A stretch of 64,000 bases of DNA from Rhodanobacter spathiphylli B39 (GCF_000264295.1 NZ_AJXT01000004.1:372001-436000), one strand, 5' to 3'. Positions 39,704 to 49,911 are shown, numbered from the stretch's first letter. Notes: generated by a model not told the origin, from the sequence alone. Program-made: numbers and translations.

Positions 39704-40545
39704 CCTGCGGATTGCGCCGTGGCATCGACGCGCTTTTGCAGCGCCATCGCGGCGGCCGGGTTGCGGTGCTTGGCGGCGCTGATGAAGAACACGAACACGT
39801 CGCGCGGCGAGGCCTTTTTCTGCAGCGCCCCGACGTGCGGCAGTTCGGCGATGTCGTGGCCGACGGCCCAGTCGCGCGCATGCCCGGCCCAGCGATCCAG
39901 CTCGGCAGGCGCGTAGCCGGCAGGGTGGTCGTCTTCGCTGCGCATCAGCCGGGCGTAGCTGAAATCACCGGTGAGGTCGGCCAGCGACGGGTACTTCGGC
40001 GAATCGGTGAACACGGTGGGGATGCGGTGGCTGCGCGCCAGTTCCACGTACGCGGCGTCGAGGAAGCTGGGGTGGCGCACTTCCAGCACGTGGCGCAGCG
40101 GCCGGCCGTCGAGTTCGCGGGGCAGGGTGTCGAGGAAGGCGGCCAGGTCGTCGGCGTCGAACGGCCGCGACGGCGACAACTGCCACAGGATCGGCCCCAG
40201 CCGGTCGCCCATCTCGGCTAGGCCGCCGTGGATGAAGCCGTTGGCGCCCCTGGTCGCGTCGGCCAGGCGCCGGCTTTCCACCACGTAGCGCGGCGCCTTC
40301 AGCGAGAACACGAAACCTTCCGGCGTTTCCTTCGCCCACTTCCCGTAGGTGGCGGGCTTCTGCGCGCCGTAGAAGGTGCCGTTGATCTCGATCGCGCGCA
40401 GCTGGCGGCTGGCGTATTCCAGCTCGCGCCGCTGCACCAGCTTCGGCGGATAGAAGTTGTCGCGCCACGGCGCGTAGGTCCAGCCGCCGATGCCCACGCG
40501 GACGGTCGGGCCGTGATGAGTCCTGGTGGCAAACAGGTCGTTCAT
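39688..40545 (-). CDS. DUF72-domain protein
   Basis: This 285-residue protein has the TIM-barrel-like DUF72 fold: VRVGIGGWTYAPWRDNFYPPKLVQRRELEYASRQLRAIEINGTFY at the N terminus, FVFSLKAPRYVVESRRL, and LEVRHPSFLD..VFTDSPKYPS. The family (YecE) has unknown biochemical function. The ATG at 40545 overlaps the upstream PAP2 gene stop by 4 bp, so the two are in one transcript. Confidence 0.85.
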   Translation of the reverse strand: MNDLFATRTHHGPTVRVGIGGWTYAPWRDNFYPPKLVQRRELEYASRQLRAIEINGTFYGAQKPATYGKWAKETPEGFVFSLKAPRYVVESRRLADATRGANGFIHGGLAEMGDRLGPILWQLSPSRPFDADDLAAFLDTLPRELDGRPLRHVLEVRHPSFLDAAYVELARSHRIPTVFTDSPKYPSLADLTGDFSYARLMRSEDDHPAGYAPAELDRWAGHARDWAVGHDIAELPHVGALQKKASPRDVFVFFISAAKHRNPAAAMALQKRVDATAQSAGQAGR

Positions 40546-41333
40546 GGTGATGTCTCCGGCGGCGGTTGGCGCAGGGTTTCGGCGACCACGATGCACACCA
40601 CCAGCCACGCCGCGCCCGCGGCATAACCGGCCATCACGTCGCTGAAGTAATGCACCTGCAACAGGATGCGGCTGATCCCGATCATCCCGATCAGCAGCAC
40701 GGCGGCGGCGATGATGGCGCGGTGGAAACGCGGCGTCAGCCGCAACAGCACATAGGCCAGCATGCCGTAGAACACCATCGCGCCGAACGCGTGGCCGCTG
40801 GGGAAGCTCCAGCCCGGCTCGATGATGAAGCCGTGGTCATGCAGCGGCCGCACCCGCTGGAACAGCGCCTTGAGCCCGCCGTTGATCGGCAGGATGCCGA
40901 ACAGCGCGATGATCCACGCGCCAGCCAGTCGCCGATGTCTGCGCCACAGCAAGAACACGGCGATCACGGCGGACAGCGGCGCCACCCACAGCAGGTCGCC
41001 CAGGTGGGTGAGCATGGCGATCGCGCGCAGTACCGGCGTCGGCAACTGCGCGCGCAGTTGTTCGGCCAGCCCGGTGTCGAAACCCGGCAGCCTGCCGCCT
41101 TGCTGCGCGTTGACCGCGAAGGCAATGGCGGTGAAGGCCAGGGCCAGCACCAGCGCCAGCAGCAGGCCGACGTGCCGGCGCAGCACCACCGCCGGCTCGC
41201 CCCGATGGCGTGCGCGGTGCTGCCAGCGCGCGTTGTGCTGCCAGGCCAGGTCGCCGGCCAGCAGGGCCAGCAGCAACAGCAGCGCCCACAGCAGCAGCGC
41301 GTGCGCCGCGATCCATTCCGGCATGGCGTCCAT
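40542..41333 (-). CDS. PAP2-family membrane phosphatase
   Basis: This 263-residue protein has six or more hydrophobic helices and the three PAP2 motifs: KALFQRVRP, PSGHAFG and SRILLQVHYFSD, with the catalytic histidines in the last two. Such enzymes dephosphorylate lipid substrates such as undecaprenyl pyrophosphate or phosphatidic acid at the outer face of the inner membrane. The ATG at 41333 (MDAMPEWIAAHALL) is preferred, and the DUF72 gene overlaps its stop. Confidence 0.88.
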   Translation of the reverse strand: MDAMPEWIAAHALLLWALLLLLALLAGDLAWQHNARWQHRARHRGEPAVVLRRHVGLLLALVLALAFTAIAFAVNAQQGGRLPGFDTGLAEQLRAQLPTPVLRAIAMLTHLGDLLWVAPLSAVIAVFLLWRRHRRLAGAWIIALFGILPINGGLKALFQRVRPLHDHGFIIEPGWSFPSGHAFGAMVFYGMLAYVLLRLTPRFHRAIIAAAVLLIGMIGISRILLQVHYFSDVMAGYAAGAAWLVVCIVVAETLRQPPPETSP

Positions 41334-41484
41334 CGTATGTGCGTTTCCGTGTCCGCTTTCGAGCGCCCATGATCGACGCTCGCCGGCGTGGCGTCGAGCC
41401 GGGCGGACCCGACATGACTTCCAGTGCTGGCCTTGCGCCGGATTTGCCGCGATAGTTGGACGATCACCACCGGCGGAGTCTTCG

Positions 41485-43158
41485 ATGTCCCAGCGACCCC
41501 TTTCCCTGCGTCTGGCGCTTTGCTGCGCGCTGCTTGTTTCCGCCACCGCGGCCTCGGCGCAGTCGCCCGCCGCGCAGTCGCCGCCGCCGGTGTCCACCGG
41601 CGACCGCGTGCGGCCGATGCTGCCAGCCCAGCTGCAGGATTTCGGCGCCTACGTCGACAGCGCGCGCAAGACCTTCGACGTGCCCGGCATCGCGGTGGCC
41701 ATCGTCAAGGACGGCAAGGTGGTGATGGAGCAGGGCTTCGGCCTGCGCCAGATCGGCAAGCCGGACCAGGTCGATGCCCGCACGCTGTTCGCGATCGCCT
41801 CCAATACCAAGGCGTTCACCGCGGCAGCGCTGCAGCAGCTGGCCGACGCGGGCAAGCTGAAGATGGACGACCGGGTGATCGATCACCTGCCGTGGTTCCG
41901 CATGTCCGATGCCTACGTGACGCACGAGATGCGCATCCGCGACCTGCTGGCGCATCGCAGCGGGTTGAGCCTGGGTGCCGGCGACCTGCTGTACTGGCCG
42001 CCGACTTCGTACAGCACGAAGGAGGTGGTGCAGCGGTTGGCGAACGTGCCGATCAAGAACGGCTTCCGCAGCGGCTACGCCTACGACAACATCCTGTTCG
42101 CGGTGGCGACCCTGGTGATCGAGCAGGCCTCCGGCCAGAGCTACGCCGACTACGTGCGCGAGCACCTGTTCCAGCCGGTGGGCATGGACGAGTCGCTGGT
42201 CGACATGACCTACCTGAAGCCGGGCATGGACGTGGCGATGGGCCACGCCAAGGCCGACTTCAAGGATCTGCAGCCGGTGCCGCCGATGGCGTGGCTGAAC
42301 GATCCGGGCGCCGGCGGCATCTATTCCAGCGTGCACGACCTGGCCAAGTGGATGAATGTGCAGCTGGCCGGCGGCGTGTTGCCGGGCACGGGCAACGACG
42401 GCGAGCCGCAACGCCTGTTCTCCGACAAGGCGCACCAGGAGATGTGGAGCATGCTCACGCCGATCCGGGTCGGCAAGCCCTCGGTGCCCGCACTGGCGGC
42501 GCTGACGCCAAACTTCTCCGGCTACGGTGAAAGCTGGTTCCTGTCCGACTACCGGGGCCAGAAACTGGTGTGGCACACCGGCGGCTGGCCGGGCATGGTG
42601 TCGCGGGTGACCCTGGTGCCGGGGCAGAACCTTGGCGTGGTGGTCCTGACCAATGCCGAGTCCGGCGCCGCGTTCAACGCGGTGACCTATCGCGTGCTGG
42701 ATGCATATCTGAATCCGGACCAGAAGACCGACTGGGTGGCCGTGTACGACAGCGCGGTGAAGAAGTCCGAGGCGAAGGCCGACGACAGTCTGGCGAAGCA
42801 CGAGGCGTCGCGCGACAAGCACAGCAAGCCGTCACTGGCGCTGGCCAGGTACGCGGGCACCTATCGCGACCCGTGGTATGGCGACGTCGTCGTCAGCCAC
42901 GAGAACGGCAAGCTGCGACTGCGCTTCTCCAAGACCGCCCAACTGGTCGGCACCATGACGCCGTGGCAGCACGACACCTTCACCGTGCGCTGGGACGACC
43001 GCACGCTGAACGCCGACGCCTTCGTCAATTTCGACCTCGATGTGGACGGTCATGTCACCGAAATGCGCATGCAGCCGATTTCGCCGCTGACCGATTTCAG
43101 CTTCGACTTCCAGGACCTGCGCATGGTGCCGGTCGACGGGAAGTCGGACGCCGACTGA
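41485..43158 (+). CDS. Exported serine hydrolase, class C beta-lactamase fold
   Basis: This 557-residue protein has a signal peptide (LALCCALLVSATAASAQ). The serine hydrolase fold shows the active-site SNTK (IASNTKAFTAAAL), the Tyr motif SGYAYDN and the KTG-equivalent HTGGWPG. An extra C-terminal domain (about 440-557, DUF3471-like beta barrel) follows. These proteins act as peptidases or esterases on small or peptide substrates and are usually not true beta-lactamases. The start at 41485 gives a clean signal peptide. Confidence 0.87.
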   Translation: MSQRPLSLRLALCCALLVSATAASAQSPAAQSPPPVSTGDRVRPMLPAQLQDFGAYVDSARKTFDVPGIAVAIVKDGKVVMEQGFGLRQIGKPDQVDARTLFAIASNTKAFTAAALQQLADAGKLKMDDRVIDHLPWFRMSDAYVTHEMRIRDLLAHRSGLSLGAGDLLYWPPTSYSTKEVVQRLANVPIKNGFRSGYAYDNILFAVATLVIEQASGQSYADYVREHLFQPVGMDESLVDMTYLKPGMDVAMGHAKADFKDLQPVPPMAWLNDPGAGGIYSSVHDLAKWMNVQLAGGVLPGTGNDGEPQRLFSDKAHQEMWSMLTPIRVGKPSVPALAALTPNFSGYGESWFLSDYRGQKLVWHTGGWPGMVSRVTLVPGQNLGVVVLTNAESGAAFNAVTYRVLDAYLNPDQKTDWVAVYDSAVKKSEAKADDSLAKHEASRDKHSKPSLALARYAGTYRDPWYGDVVVSHENGKLRLRFSKTAQLVGTMTPWQHDTFTVRWDDRTLNADAFVNFDLDVDGHVTEMRMQPISPLTDFSFDFQDLRMVPVDGKSDAD

Positions 43159-43221
43159 TGATGATCTGCGGCCGGGGCAATCGCGCCCCGGCTGATGCTT
43201 GGCAACCCGGGGGACATCGAA

Positions 43222-44847
43222 ATGCGTGATTTGCGTGGCGTTGCGGCGATCGTGTTGGGCTGCGGGCTGTTCGCCAGCGTGGCGGTGGCGCGTACCGAGG
43301 CGCCAGTGGCGCACAGCCAGTTCCATATCCAGTTGGGCGGCACACTGACCCGGCCCACCTCGGGGCGCCTGCTGCTGTTCGCCGTGGATGCGAAGGCGGC
43401 TGTGGCGGCGGCCAGGGACGGCAAGGTCGAGCAGATCGATGCCAGCCCGTTCGGCGCCACCCAGGCCTCGGTGGCCGCGCGCGAGGTTGACCGGCTGGTG
43501 CCGGGGCAGGGCGTGGACATCGACGCGGACGCCCTGGCCTTCCCCGCCGGCTGGTCAAAGCTGCCGCCGGGCGACTACCTGGTCCAGGCCGTGCTGGACG
43601 TGAACCACGACTACAACTACGGCGGACGTGGCGCGGGCGACCTGGTCAGCGACGTGGTGCGCATGCATCTTCCGGCCAGCACCACGCCGACCCTGCAACT
43701 GGCCCGCGTGTTGCCGGCGGATGCGGCGTGGACGCTGTCGCCGTCCACGCCCGAAGAAGTACGCAAGGCGCTGCCCGACGCGCGCAGCCACTCCCGCCCG
43801 ATCGATTTCGTCAGTCCTTCGTTGAGCGCGTTCTGGGGGCGGCCGATCCACATGCGCGGCTGGGTCGTGTTGCCGCCCGGTTACGACACGAACACGGCGT
43901 CGCGTTATCCGGTGGTCTACAGCACGCATGGCTTCGGCGGCAATGCCGACCGTTTCACCGGCAGCATCGCCCGCGTGTGGCAGGGCATGAGCAGCGGACA
44001 GATGCCGCCGATGATCTGGGTGTTCCTGGACGAGTCCAGCGCCACCGGCACTCACGAGTTTGCCGACTCGGTCAACAACGGTCCGTGGGGGCAGGCGCTG
44101 ACCACCGAGCTGATTCCGCAGCTGGAATCCCGCTACCGGATGGACGGCAAGGCGAACGGCCGTTTCCTCAACGGCCACTCCTCCGGCGGCTGGGCCACCT
44201 TGTGGCTGCAGATCCGCTACCCGAAGGTCTTCGGCGGCACCTGGTCGACCTCGCCGGATTCCAGCGACTTCCATGACTTCACCGGCGTGGATCTGTACGC
44301 GCCCCATGCCAACGTCTATCGCCGCGCCGACGGCACCGCGTATCCGCTGGTGCGCGACAAGGGCAAGGTGCTGGCCAGCTTCGAGGACTTCGCCAGGCTC
44401 GAACGCGTGCTGGGCGAATACGGCGGCCAGATGGCCTCGTTCGACTGGGTGTTCTCCCCGCGCGGAGCGGATGGCCGGCCGATGCCGATGTTCGATCGCG
44501 ACACCGGCGCGGTCGATCCGGCGGTGGTCGCCTACTGGCGCGACCATTACGACATCGCCCACCTTGTCCAGCTCAACTGGCCGCAGCTGAAGGCCGATCT
44601 CGACGGCAAGATCCACCTCTATGTGGGCACCGCCGACACGTTCTACCTCGACGGCGCCGCGCACCGCCTGAAGGCGGCGCTGGACGGTTTGCACGCCAGC
44701 TCGGATTTCCATTTCCTGCCTGAGCGCACCCACTTCGACCTGTACGTCGTGGGCAAGGACCGCATGGGACTGCTCAAGCAGATCAGCTGGGAAATGTATG
44801 CGATCGCACGACCGGATTCGAAACTGAAACCCGTCGCCGCACCCTGA
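43222..44847 (+). CDS. Exported putative esterase, enterochelin-esterase fold
   Basis: This 541-residue protein begins with a signal peptide (VAAIVLGCGLFASVAVARTEA). The esterase-like domain has the nucleophile elbow NGHSSGGWATLW. A VLPPGYDTNTASRYPVVYSTHGFGG segment is typical of the esterase D/enterochelin esterase group, and the ERTHFDLYV region probably contributes the catalytic His. An N-terminal domain of about 170 residues precedes it. It follows the serine hydrolase by 63 bp. The start at 43222 is chosen over 43195 because GGGGGACAT lies just upstream and the signal peptide begins here. Confidence 0.82.
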   Translation: MRDLRGVAAIVLGCGLFASVAVARTEAPVAHSQFHIQLGGTLTRPTSGRLLLFAVDAKAAVAAARDGKVEQIDASPFGATQASVAAREVDRLVPGQGVDIDADALAFPAGWSKLPPGDYLVQAVLDVNHDYNYGGRGAGDLVSDVVRMHLPASTTPTLQLARVLPADAAWTLSPSTPEEVRKALPDARSHSRPIDFVSPSLSAFWGRPIHMRGWVVLPPGYDTNTASRYPVVYSTHGFGGNADRFTGSIARVWQGMSSGQMPPMIWVFLDESSATGTHEFADSVNNGPWGQALTTELIPQLESRYRMDGKANGRFLNGHSSGGWATLWLQIRYPKVFGGTWSTSPDSSDFHDFTGVDLYAPHANVYRRADGTAYPLVRDKGKVLASFEDFARLERVLGEYGGQMASFDWVFSPRGADGRPMPMFDRDTGAVDPAVVAYWRDHYDIAHLVQLNWPQLKADLDGKIHLYVGTADTFYLDGAAHRLKAALDGLHASSDFHFLPERTHFDLYVVGKDRMGLLKQISWEMYAIARPDSKLKPVAAP

Positions 44848-44872
44848 CCGGTGCCGTTGCAGCATTGAGCGA

Positions 44873-44893
44873 AGGCCGGCCAAGCGCCGGCCT
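44873..44893. terminator. GC-rich hairpin between convergent genes
   Basis: AGGCCGGC (44873-44880) pairs with GCCGGCCT (44886-44893) around CAAGC. No T-run follows on either strand, so it would be a weak intrinsic terminator at best. Confidence 0.35.
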
Positions 44894-44914
44894 GCGGCTA
44901 CCAGGCGCCGGGCG

Positions 44915-45349
44915 TCAACCCGGTGCGGGCTGCCACGGATCGTAGCTGCCGAAATACCACAGATGACCTTCCGGATCGTGGCAGCTGTAGCCGGCGCCGC
45001 CGTAGTCCATTTCGGAATAGTCGTCGACGATTACCGCGCCGGCGGCCCTGGCCTGCAGATAGTGCGCCTTGCAGTCGGTCACGATCACGCAGGCGCACTG
45101 GGTCTCGCGCCCGCCGATCTCGTCCGGTTGGGCGATGTGCCGGCCGAACGCGTTGTCGCGTACCTCGCCGAGCATGACCATGCCATTGCCGTGAGTGAGC
45201 TGGGCGTGCTCCACGCCGCCCTGGTCGTTTTCGTACACGGCGTTTTTCGTGAAGCCGAACGCCTTGCACAGCCAGTCGATGGCCGCGTGCGCGTCGCGAT
45301 AGCGCAGGCACGGAATGATGGTGCTGCCCGAAACAGGGGTCGAGATCAT
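44915..45349 (-). CDS. VOC-family (glyoxalase/bleomycin-resistance fold) protein
   Basis: This 144-residue protein has the paired beta-alpha-beta-beta-beta fold of the VOC superfamily: TIIPCLRYRDAHAAIDWLCKAFGFTKNA at the N terminus and HDPEGHLWYFGSYDPW at the C terminus, with possible metal ligands His48, His81 and Glu. It resembles the glyoxalase/PhnB-like group. The substrate is unknown. Confidence 0.78.
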   Translation of the reverse strand: MISTPVSGSTIIPCLRYRDAHAAIDWLCKAFGFTKNAVYENDQGGVEHAQLTHGNGMVMLGEVRDNAFGRHIAQPDEIGGRETQCACVIVTDCKAHYLQARAAGAVIVDDYSEMDYGGAGYSCHDPEGHLWYFGSYDPWQPAPG

Positions 45350-45430
45350 GCTGCTGACTCCGTTGCGAAGAGTGCGCTCAGGCTAGCGCGATCGAACGGT
45401 CCGCGCTTCCGTCGGCTGTCGTTCCCCGTT

Positions 45431-45472
45431 CCGTTCGGACCGGGCGTAGCGCCGCAGGCGCGAAGTCGAAGG
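45431..45472. repeat. Degenerate palindromic intergenic repeat
   Basis: The stretch begins CCGTTCGGACCGGGCG and ends CGAAGTCGAAGG, with GCGCC-GCA-GGCGC at its centre (45449-45461). Elements of the form CCGTTCG...TCGAAGG are scattered in many proteobacterial genomes. This copy is imperfect. A count in the full genome is needed to call it a repeat family member. Confidence 0.3.
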
Positions 45473-45491
45473 CCGAGAAGCCCGCCGCCGC

Positions 45492-47897
45492 TCACCCCTG
45501 GCCGTCGATGCTCTCGTCCAGCGGCGGCAACGTGCGGACCAGCATGCTTTGCGGGCTGCTCATCGGCAGTTTCTCGCTGCGCAGGCGTTCGAGGATCTCG
45601 AACAGCAGATCGCTTTTCACGCCGCCGACCTCGCGCGGGCTGCCCACGTAGGCCACGCAGTTGAAGGTCATCGCGCCGGCGGTGACGTTTTCCAGCTGCA
45701 CGTACGGCGCCGGCGTGGCCAGCGTGCCCTGGTGGGCGCGCAGGATGCCCAGCACCAGTTCGCGCACCTTGCCCGCATTGGTGTCCAGCGGCATCGGCAG
45801 CTTGATCTGCACGCGGCCCAGGGCGTTGGCCTGGGTGACGTTGCGCACGTTCTGGGTGATCAGCTGCGAGTTCGGCACGATCACGGTGGAGCGGTCCCAC
45901 ATCTGGATCTCGGTGGCGCGCACGTTGATGCGGCGGATGTCGCCCTCGACGTCGCTGGACAGGCTGACCCAGTCGCCCACCTTCACCGGCCGCTCGACCA
46001 GCAGGATCAGGCCGGAGATGAAGTTCTGCACGATCGCCTGCAGGCCGAAGCCGATGCCCACCGACAGCGCGCTGACGATCCAGGCGATGCTCTTGAGATC
46101 CACCTGCAGTGCGGCCAGGGTCAGCACCACCACCAGCAGCCCGCCGAGATAGCCGAGCAGGGTGGTGATGGATTCCTGCATGCCCCGATCCATCGCCGAC
46201 TTGGGCAGCAACTGCTCGCGCAGCCAGCGCTTGAGCACGCGCAGCACCAGCACGCCAGCCAGCAGCACCAGTACGGCGGTGATGATGCTGGCCGGGTTGA
46301 TCGCCAGCTCGCCCAACTTCAGGTTGCCAAGGGTTTGCCGGGCGCTCACCAGCAGGTCGCCCGGGCCGGCACCGAACGGGGTCAGCACGGTGGCCAGCGC
46401 CACCAGCACCAGGCCCACGCGCACGATGCCCACCAGCAGCACGTTGGCTTGTTCCAGCTTGTGCGACGGCAGGGCCAGGCTGGCCTGCAGCCGCTGGCCG
46501 CCCCGGCCGCGTGGCGACAGCAAGGTGTTGATCAGGTCGGTCAGCAGGTGGACCAGCAGGTAGGTGGTGGCGAAAATCAGGCCGACCCAGAGCATCTGCC
46601 GGGCCAGGAAGAAGGCCATCGCGATGTAGCCGGTGGCCACGCACAACCCGCTGACCACCACGCCGAGCGAGGCCGCCACGACCAGCAGGCTGACCCATAC
46701 GGGCCGTGGCACGGCTTCGCCGGCGTCCCGATCCGGTTCGCTGCGGCTGCGGCGCAGGCGCCACAGCGCGGCGCCGATCAGTCCGCTGATGAGCAGGGCG
46801 AACAGCCCGCGCGTGGCCACGGTGGCGGGCAGGCTGGTGCCGATCGTGCGGGTGGTGCGCTCGACCATGCCGGCCAGCAGCGCTGCGGCGGCAAGCAGCC
46901 ACGGAAACGGGCGCAGCCACTGCGCGGTGAGGTCCGACAGCGCAGGCAGGCGCCAGGACGGACGCCGTACCGACAGCAGGGCGCGACCGAGTCCGGTGAT
47001 GAAGGCGGCCAGGCAGACCAGCCGCACCATGGCGGTCATCAGGTTCTGCGTGTCGTCGTCGAGAACGTCGTTCCAGTTCAGTCCCGTGTACGCGAGCTGG
47101 GCGGCGAGCCCGGTCGTCAGCACGGCTGTCAGCGCCACCGCAGTGGCCATCGCGCTGCGCCGCAGGTGTCCGTCCGGCACATGGCGGGCGGCCAGCGCCA
47201 GCAACAGGCGCTCCAGCAGCCAGCGGCCCCCGGCGAGCAGCAGCACGGCTGCGGCCAGGCACCACAGCAGCGGTTGCCGGTTTGGCGGTTGCCAGGCCTC
47301 GCTGACCGCCCCGGTGAAGCGCGTGCCCAGGCGCTTCAGGCGCACCAGGTCATCGGGAAAGGTGCGCGCGGGGCCGGCCCAGAACGCACGGCTGAACGGC
47401 GTGGGCGTGCGCGAGGCCAGCCGCGCCTGGAACTGGTCGTTGCGCAGGCCGGTGATCTGCGCGGCCAGCTGCATCGCGTTCTGGTTGAGCAGCTGCGACT
47501 GCTTGATCTGTGCGTCGAGGTCGGCCTGCGCCTTGTCCAGCTTCCGGCGTTGTGCGGCCACTTCCGGCGCTTCGGCTGGCGCGCCCTTCGCCGGCGTCGG
47601 ACCCAGCACGGCCAGTTGGGCCTGCAGGGCAGTCATCTGCGGCGCGAGGCTGGCGGTGAGCTGGCGCGACTGATCCTGCACGGCCAGCGCGGTGCTGCGC
47701 AGGTCGGCCAGTGACTGGTCGGCCTCGTCACCTTTTCTCAGGGCGGCCTTGATGTCGTCGAGCTGATTGCTGAGCTGGTCCATGGTCTGCGCCGGCGACG
47801 CAGCCGAGGCACCTGGCGGGTTGCTGTCCTGGGCGTGCAGCGTGGCGGCGCCGAAGATCAGCAACAGGGTCAGGAGCAGGCGAGGGAAGGCGGGCAT
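45492..47897 (-). CDS. Large mechanosensitive channel (DUF3772 + MscS)
   Basis: This 801-residue protein has a signal peptide (FPRLLLTLLLIFGAATLHAQ), a periplasmic coiled-coil-rich region of the DUF3772 type (about 25-170), about ten membrane helices, and the MscS pore and cytoplasmic domain. The pore region shows SVGIGFGLQAIVQNFISGLILLVERPVKVGDWV, followed by VEGDIRRINVRATEIQMWDRSTVIVPNSQLI. It opens when membrane tension rises during osmotic downshock. The start at 47897 places the signal peptide correctly. Confidence 0.88.
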   Translation of the reverse strand: MPAFPRLLLTLLLIFGAATLHAQDSNPPGASAASPAQTMDQLSNQLDDIKAALRKGDEADQSLADLRSTALAVQDQSRQLTASLAPQMTALQAQLAVLGPTPAKGAPAEAPEVAAQRRKLDKAQADLDAQIKQSQLLNQNAMQLAAQITGLRNDQFQARLASRTPTPFSRAFWAGPARTFPDDLVRLKRLGTRFTGAVSEAWQPPNRQPLLWCLAAAVLLLAGGRWLLERLLLALAARHVPDGHLRRSAMATAVALTAVLTTGLAAQLAYTGLNWNDVLDDDTQNLMTAMVRLVCLAAFITGLGRALLSVRRPSWRLPALSDLTAQWLRPFPWLLAAAALLAGMVERTTRTIGTSLPATVATRGLFALLISGLIGAALWRLRRSRSEPDRDAGEAVPRPVWVSLLVVAASLGVVVSGLCVATGYIAMAFFLARQMLWVGLIFATTYLLVHLLTDLINTLLSPRGRGGQRLQASLALPSHKLEQANVLLVGIVRVGLVLVALATVLTPFGAGPGDLLVSARQTLGNLKLGELAINPASIITAVLVLLAGVLVLRVLKRWLREQLLPKSAMDRGMQESITTLLGYLGGLLVVVLTLAALQVDLKSIAWIVSALSVGIGFGLQAIVQNFISGLILLVERPVKVGDWVSLSSDVEGDIRRINVRATEIQMWDRSTVIVPNSQLITQNVRNVTQANALGRVQIKLPMPLDTNAGKVRELVLGILRAHQGTLATPAPYVQLENVTAGAMTFNCVAYVGSPREVGGVKSDLLFEILERLRSEKLPMSSPQSMLVRTLPPLDESIDGQG

Positions 47898-48066
47898 CCG
47901 CGCATGATCGGAGCGCGTCCGCGGGTGGTCAATCACGGCGAGCCGGCCGGCGCTCGCTGGCGCGGCTGGCGTTCAGATTGGGCTGCCCCGGGCTTCGATA
48001 GTCGCTGCTCGTAAGCGCGCCGCCGACTTGCCGCACAATACATGCCCGCCAATACCCCGGTGCTTC

Positions 48067-49911
48067 ATGATCTTCCGCTGGTTCGAATCCCTCATCGACG
48101 CCTTCAAGGAACCGGTCGACGGCATGCCGCCGCAGTCGGTGTGGCGCTTCTATGCGTTCTACCTGCGCCAGGCGTGGCCGGTGTTCGCCGTGGCGATCGT
48201 GCTGGGTTTCGTGGTGGCGATCATCGAGGTGTCGCTGTTCGGCTTCATCGGCAGCATCGTGGACATGGCCCGGGGCGCGCCGCCGGCAGATTTCTTCCGG
48301 CAGCACGGCAACGAACTGCTGTGGATGGGCTTCGTGGCGCTGATCGCGCGACCGCTGGCGATCGGTGCGCACGACCTGCTGGTGAACCAGGCCATCGTGC
48401 CCAGCCTGACCAATCGCATCCGCTGGCAGAACCATCGCTACGTGATCCGCCAGAGCCTGGGCTTCTTCCAGAACGACTTCGCCGGGCGCATCGCCAACCG
48501 CATCATGCAGACCGGCGGTGCGCTGCGCGAATCGGCGGTGCAGATCGTCGATGCGATCTGGTACGTCACCATCTATACCGGCAGCGCCATCGTGCTGTTT
48601 GCCCAGGCGGATTTCTGGCTGGCCGCGCCGCTGTTTGCCTGGGTGTTCGCCTATGTGGGCCTGCTGGCGTTCTTCGTGCCGCGGCTGAAGCAGCGCTCCT
48701 GGAAGGCCTCGGAGGCGCGCTCGAAACTGATGGGCCGGATCGTGGACGGCTACAGCAACGTGCTCACGCTGAAGCTGTTCGCCCATACGCGCCGCGAGGA
48801 AGCCTACGTGGCCGAGGCGATGATGGATCAGACCGACAAGCTGCGCCGGATGACCCGCATCACCACCGCACTGGACGCCAGCATCACCACCCTCAACGGC
48901 TTTCTGATCGTGGGCACTTCGGCGCTGGCGCTGTGGCTGTGGAGCGAGGGGCGGGTGACGGTGGGCGCGATCGCGCTGTCGACCGGGCTGGTGATCCGCA
49001 TCAACAACATGTCCGGCTGGATCATGTGGGTGGTCAACGGCATCTTCGAGGACGTGGGCACGGTGCAGGACGGCATCACCACCATCGCCCAGCCGCGCGC
49101 GGTGCAGGACCGCGACGACGCCGTGCCGCTGGCGGTGACCAACGGCGCGGTGCGCTTCGAGCAGATCCATTTCCACTACGGCAAGCAGGGCGGGGTGATC
49201 GCCGGGCTCGACCTGGCCGTGCGCGCGGGCGAGAAGATCGGCGTGGTCGGGCCGTCCGGTGCGGGCAAGTCCACCCTGGTCAACGTGCTGCTGCGGCTGT
49301 ACGACCTCGAGGCCGGGCGCATCCTGATCGACGGCCAGGACATCGCCCATGTCACCCAGGAAAGCTTGCGCTCGCAGATCGGCGTGGTCACCCAGGACAC
49401 CTCGCTGCTGCATCGCTCGATCCGCGACAACCTGCTGTATGGACGTCCGGACGCCAGCGAGGCGCAGGTTGCCGAAGCGGTGCGCAAGGCCCGCGCCGAC
49501 GAGTTCATTCCGAACCTCAGCGACGGCGAAGGCCGCCGCGGCTACGACGCGCTGGTCGGCGAGCGCGGCGTGAAGCTTTCGGGCGGCCAGCGCCAGCGCA
49601 TCGCGATCGCCCGCGTGCTGCTGAAGGATGCGCCGATCCTGGTGCTGGACGAGGCCACCAGCGCACTGGACTCCGAGGCGGAAGCGGCGATCCAGGAAAG
49701 TCTCGACCTGCTGATGCAGGGCAAGACGGTGATCGCGATCGCCCATCGCCTGTCCACCATCGCGCGGATGGATCGGCTGGTGGTGCTGGACAAGGGGCAG
49801 GTCGTCGAGACCGGCACCCACGCCGAGCTGATCGCGCACGAAGGCCTCTACGCGCGACTGTGGCGGCGACAGACCGGTGGCTTCGTGGCGGCGGAGGATG
49901 CGCCGGTCTAG
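48067..49911 (+). CDS. ABC exporter, multidrug/lipid type
   Basis: This 614-residue half-transporter has an N-terminal exporter membrane domain (about 30-330) and a C-terminal ATPase with Walker A VGPSGAGKSTLVNVLLRLY, the signature LSGGQRQRIAIARVL, Walker B ILVLDEATSALD and switch IAHRLSTIARMD. It should homodimerise and export a lipid or hydrophobic drug. The ATG at 48067 (MIFRWFESLIDAF) is chosen because this N-terminal helix is common in relatives. It is divergent from the MscS channel gene. Confidence 0.88.
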   Translation: MIFRWFESLIDAFKEPVDGMPPQSVWRFYAFYLRQAWPVFAVAIVLGFVVAIIEVSLFGFIGSIVDMARGAPPADFFRQHGNELLWMGFVALIARPLAIGAHDLLVNQAIVPSLTNRIRWQNHRYVIRQSLGFFQNDFAGRIANRIMQTGGALRESAVQIVDAIWYVTIYTGSAIVLFAQADFWLAAPLFAWVFAYVGLLAFFVPRLKQRSWKASEARSKLMGRIVDGYSNVLTLKLFAHTRREEAYVAEAMMDQTDKLRRMTRITTALDASITTLNGFLIVGTSALALWLWSEGRVTVGAIALSTGLVIRINNMSGWIMWVVNGIFEDVGTVQDGITTIAQPRAVQDRDDAVPLAVTNGAVRFEQIHFHYGKQGGVIAGLDLAVRAGEKIGVVGPSGAGKSTLVNVLLRLYDLEAGRILIDGQDIAHVTQESLRSQIGVVTQDTSLLHRSIRDNLLYGRPDASEAQVAEAVRKARADEFIPNLSDGEGRRGYDALVGERGVKLSGGQRQRIAIARVLLKDAPILVLDEATSALDSEAEAAIQESLDLLMQGKTVIAIAHRLSTIARMDRLVVLDKGQVVETGTHAELIAHEGLYARLWRRQTGGFVAAEDAPV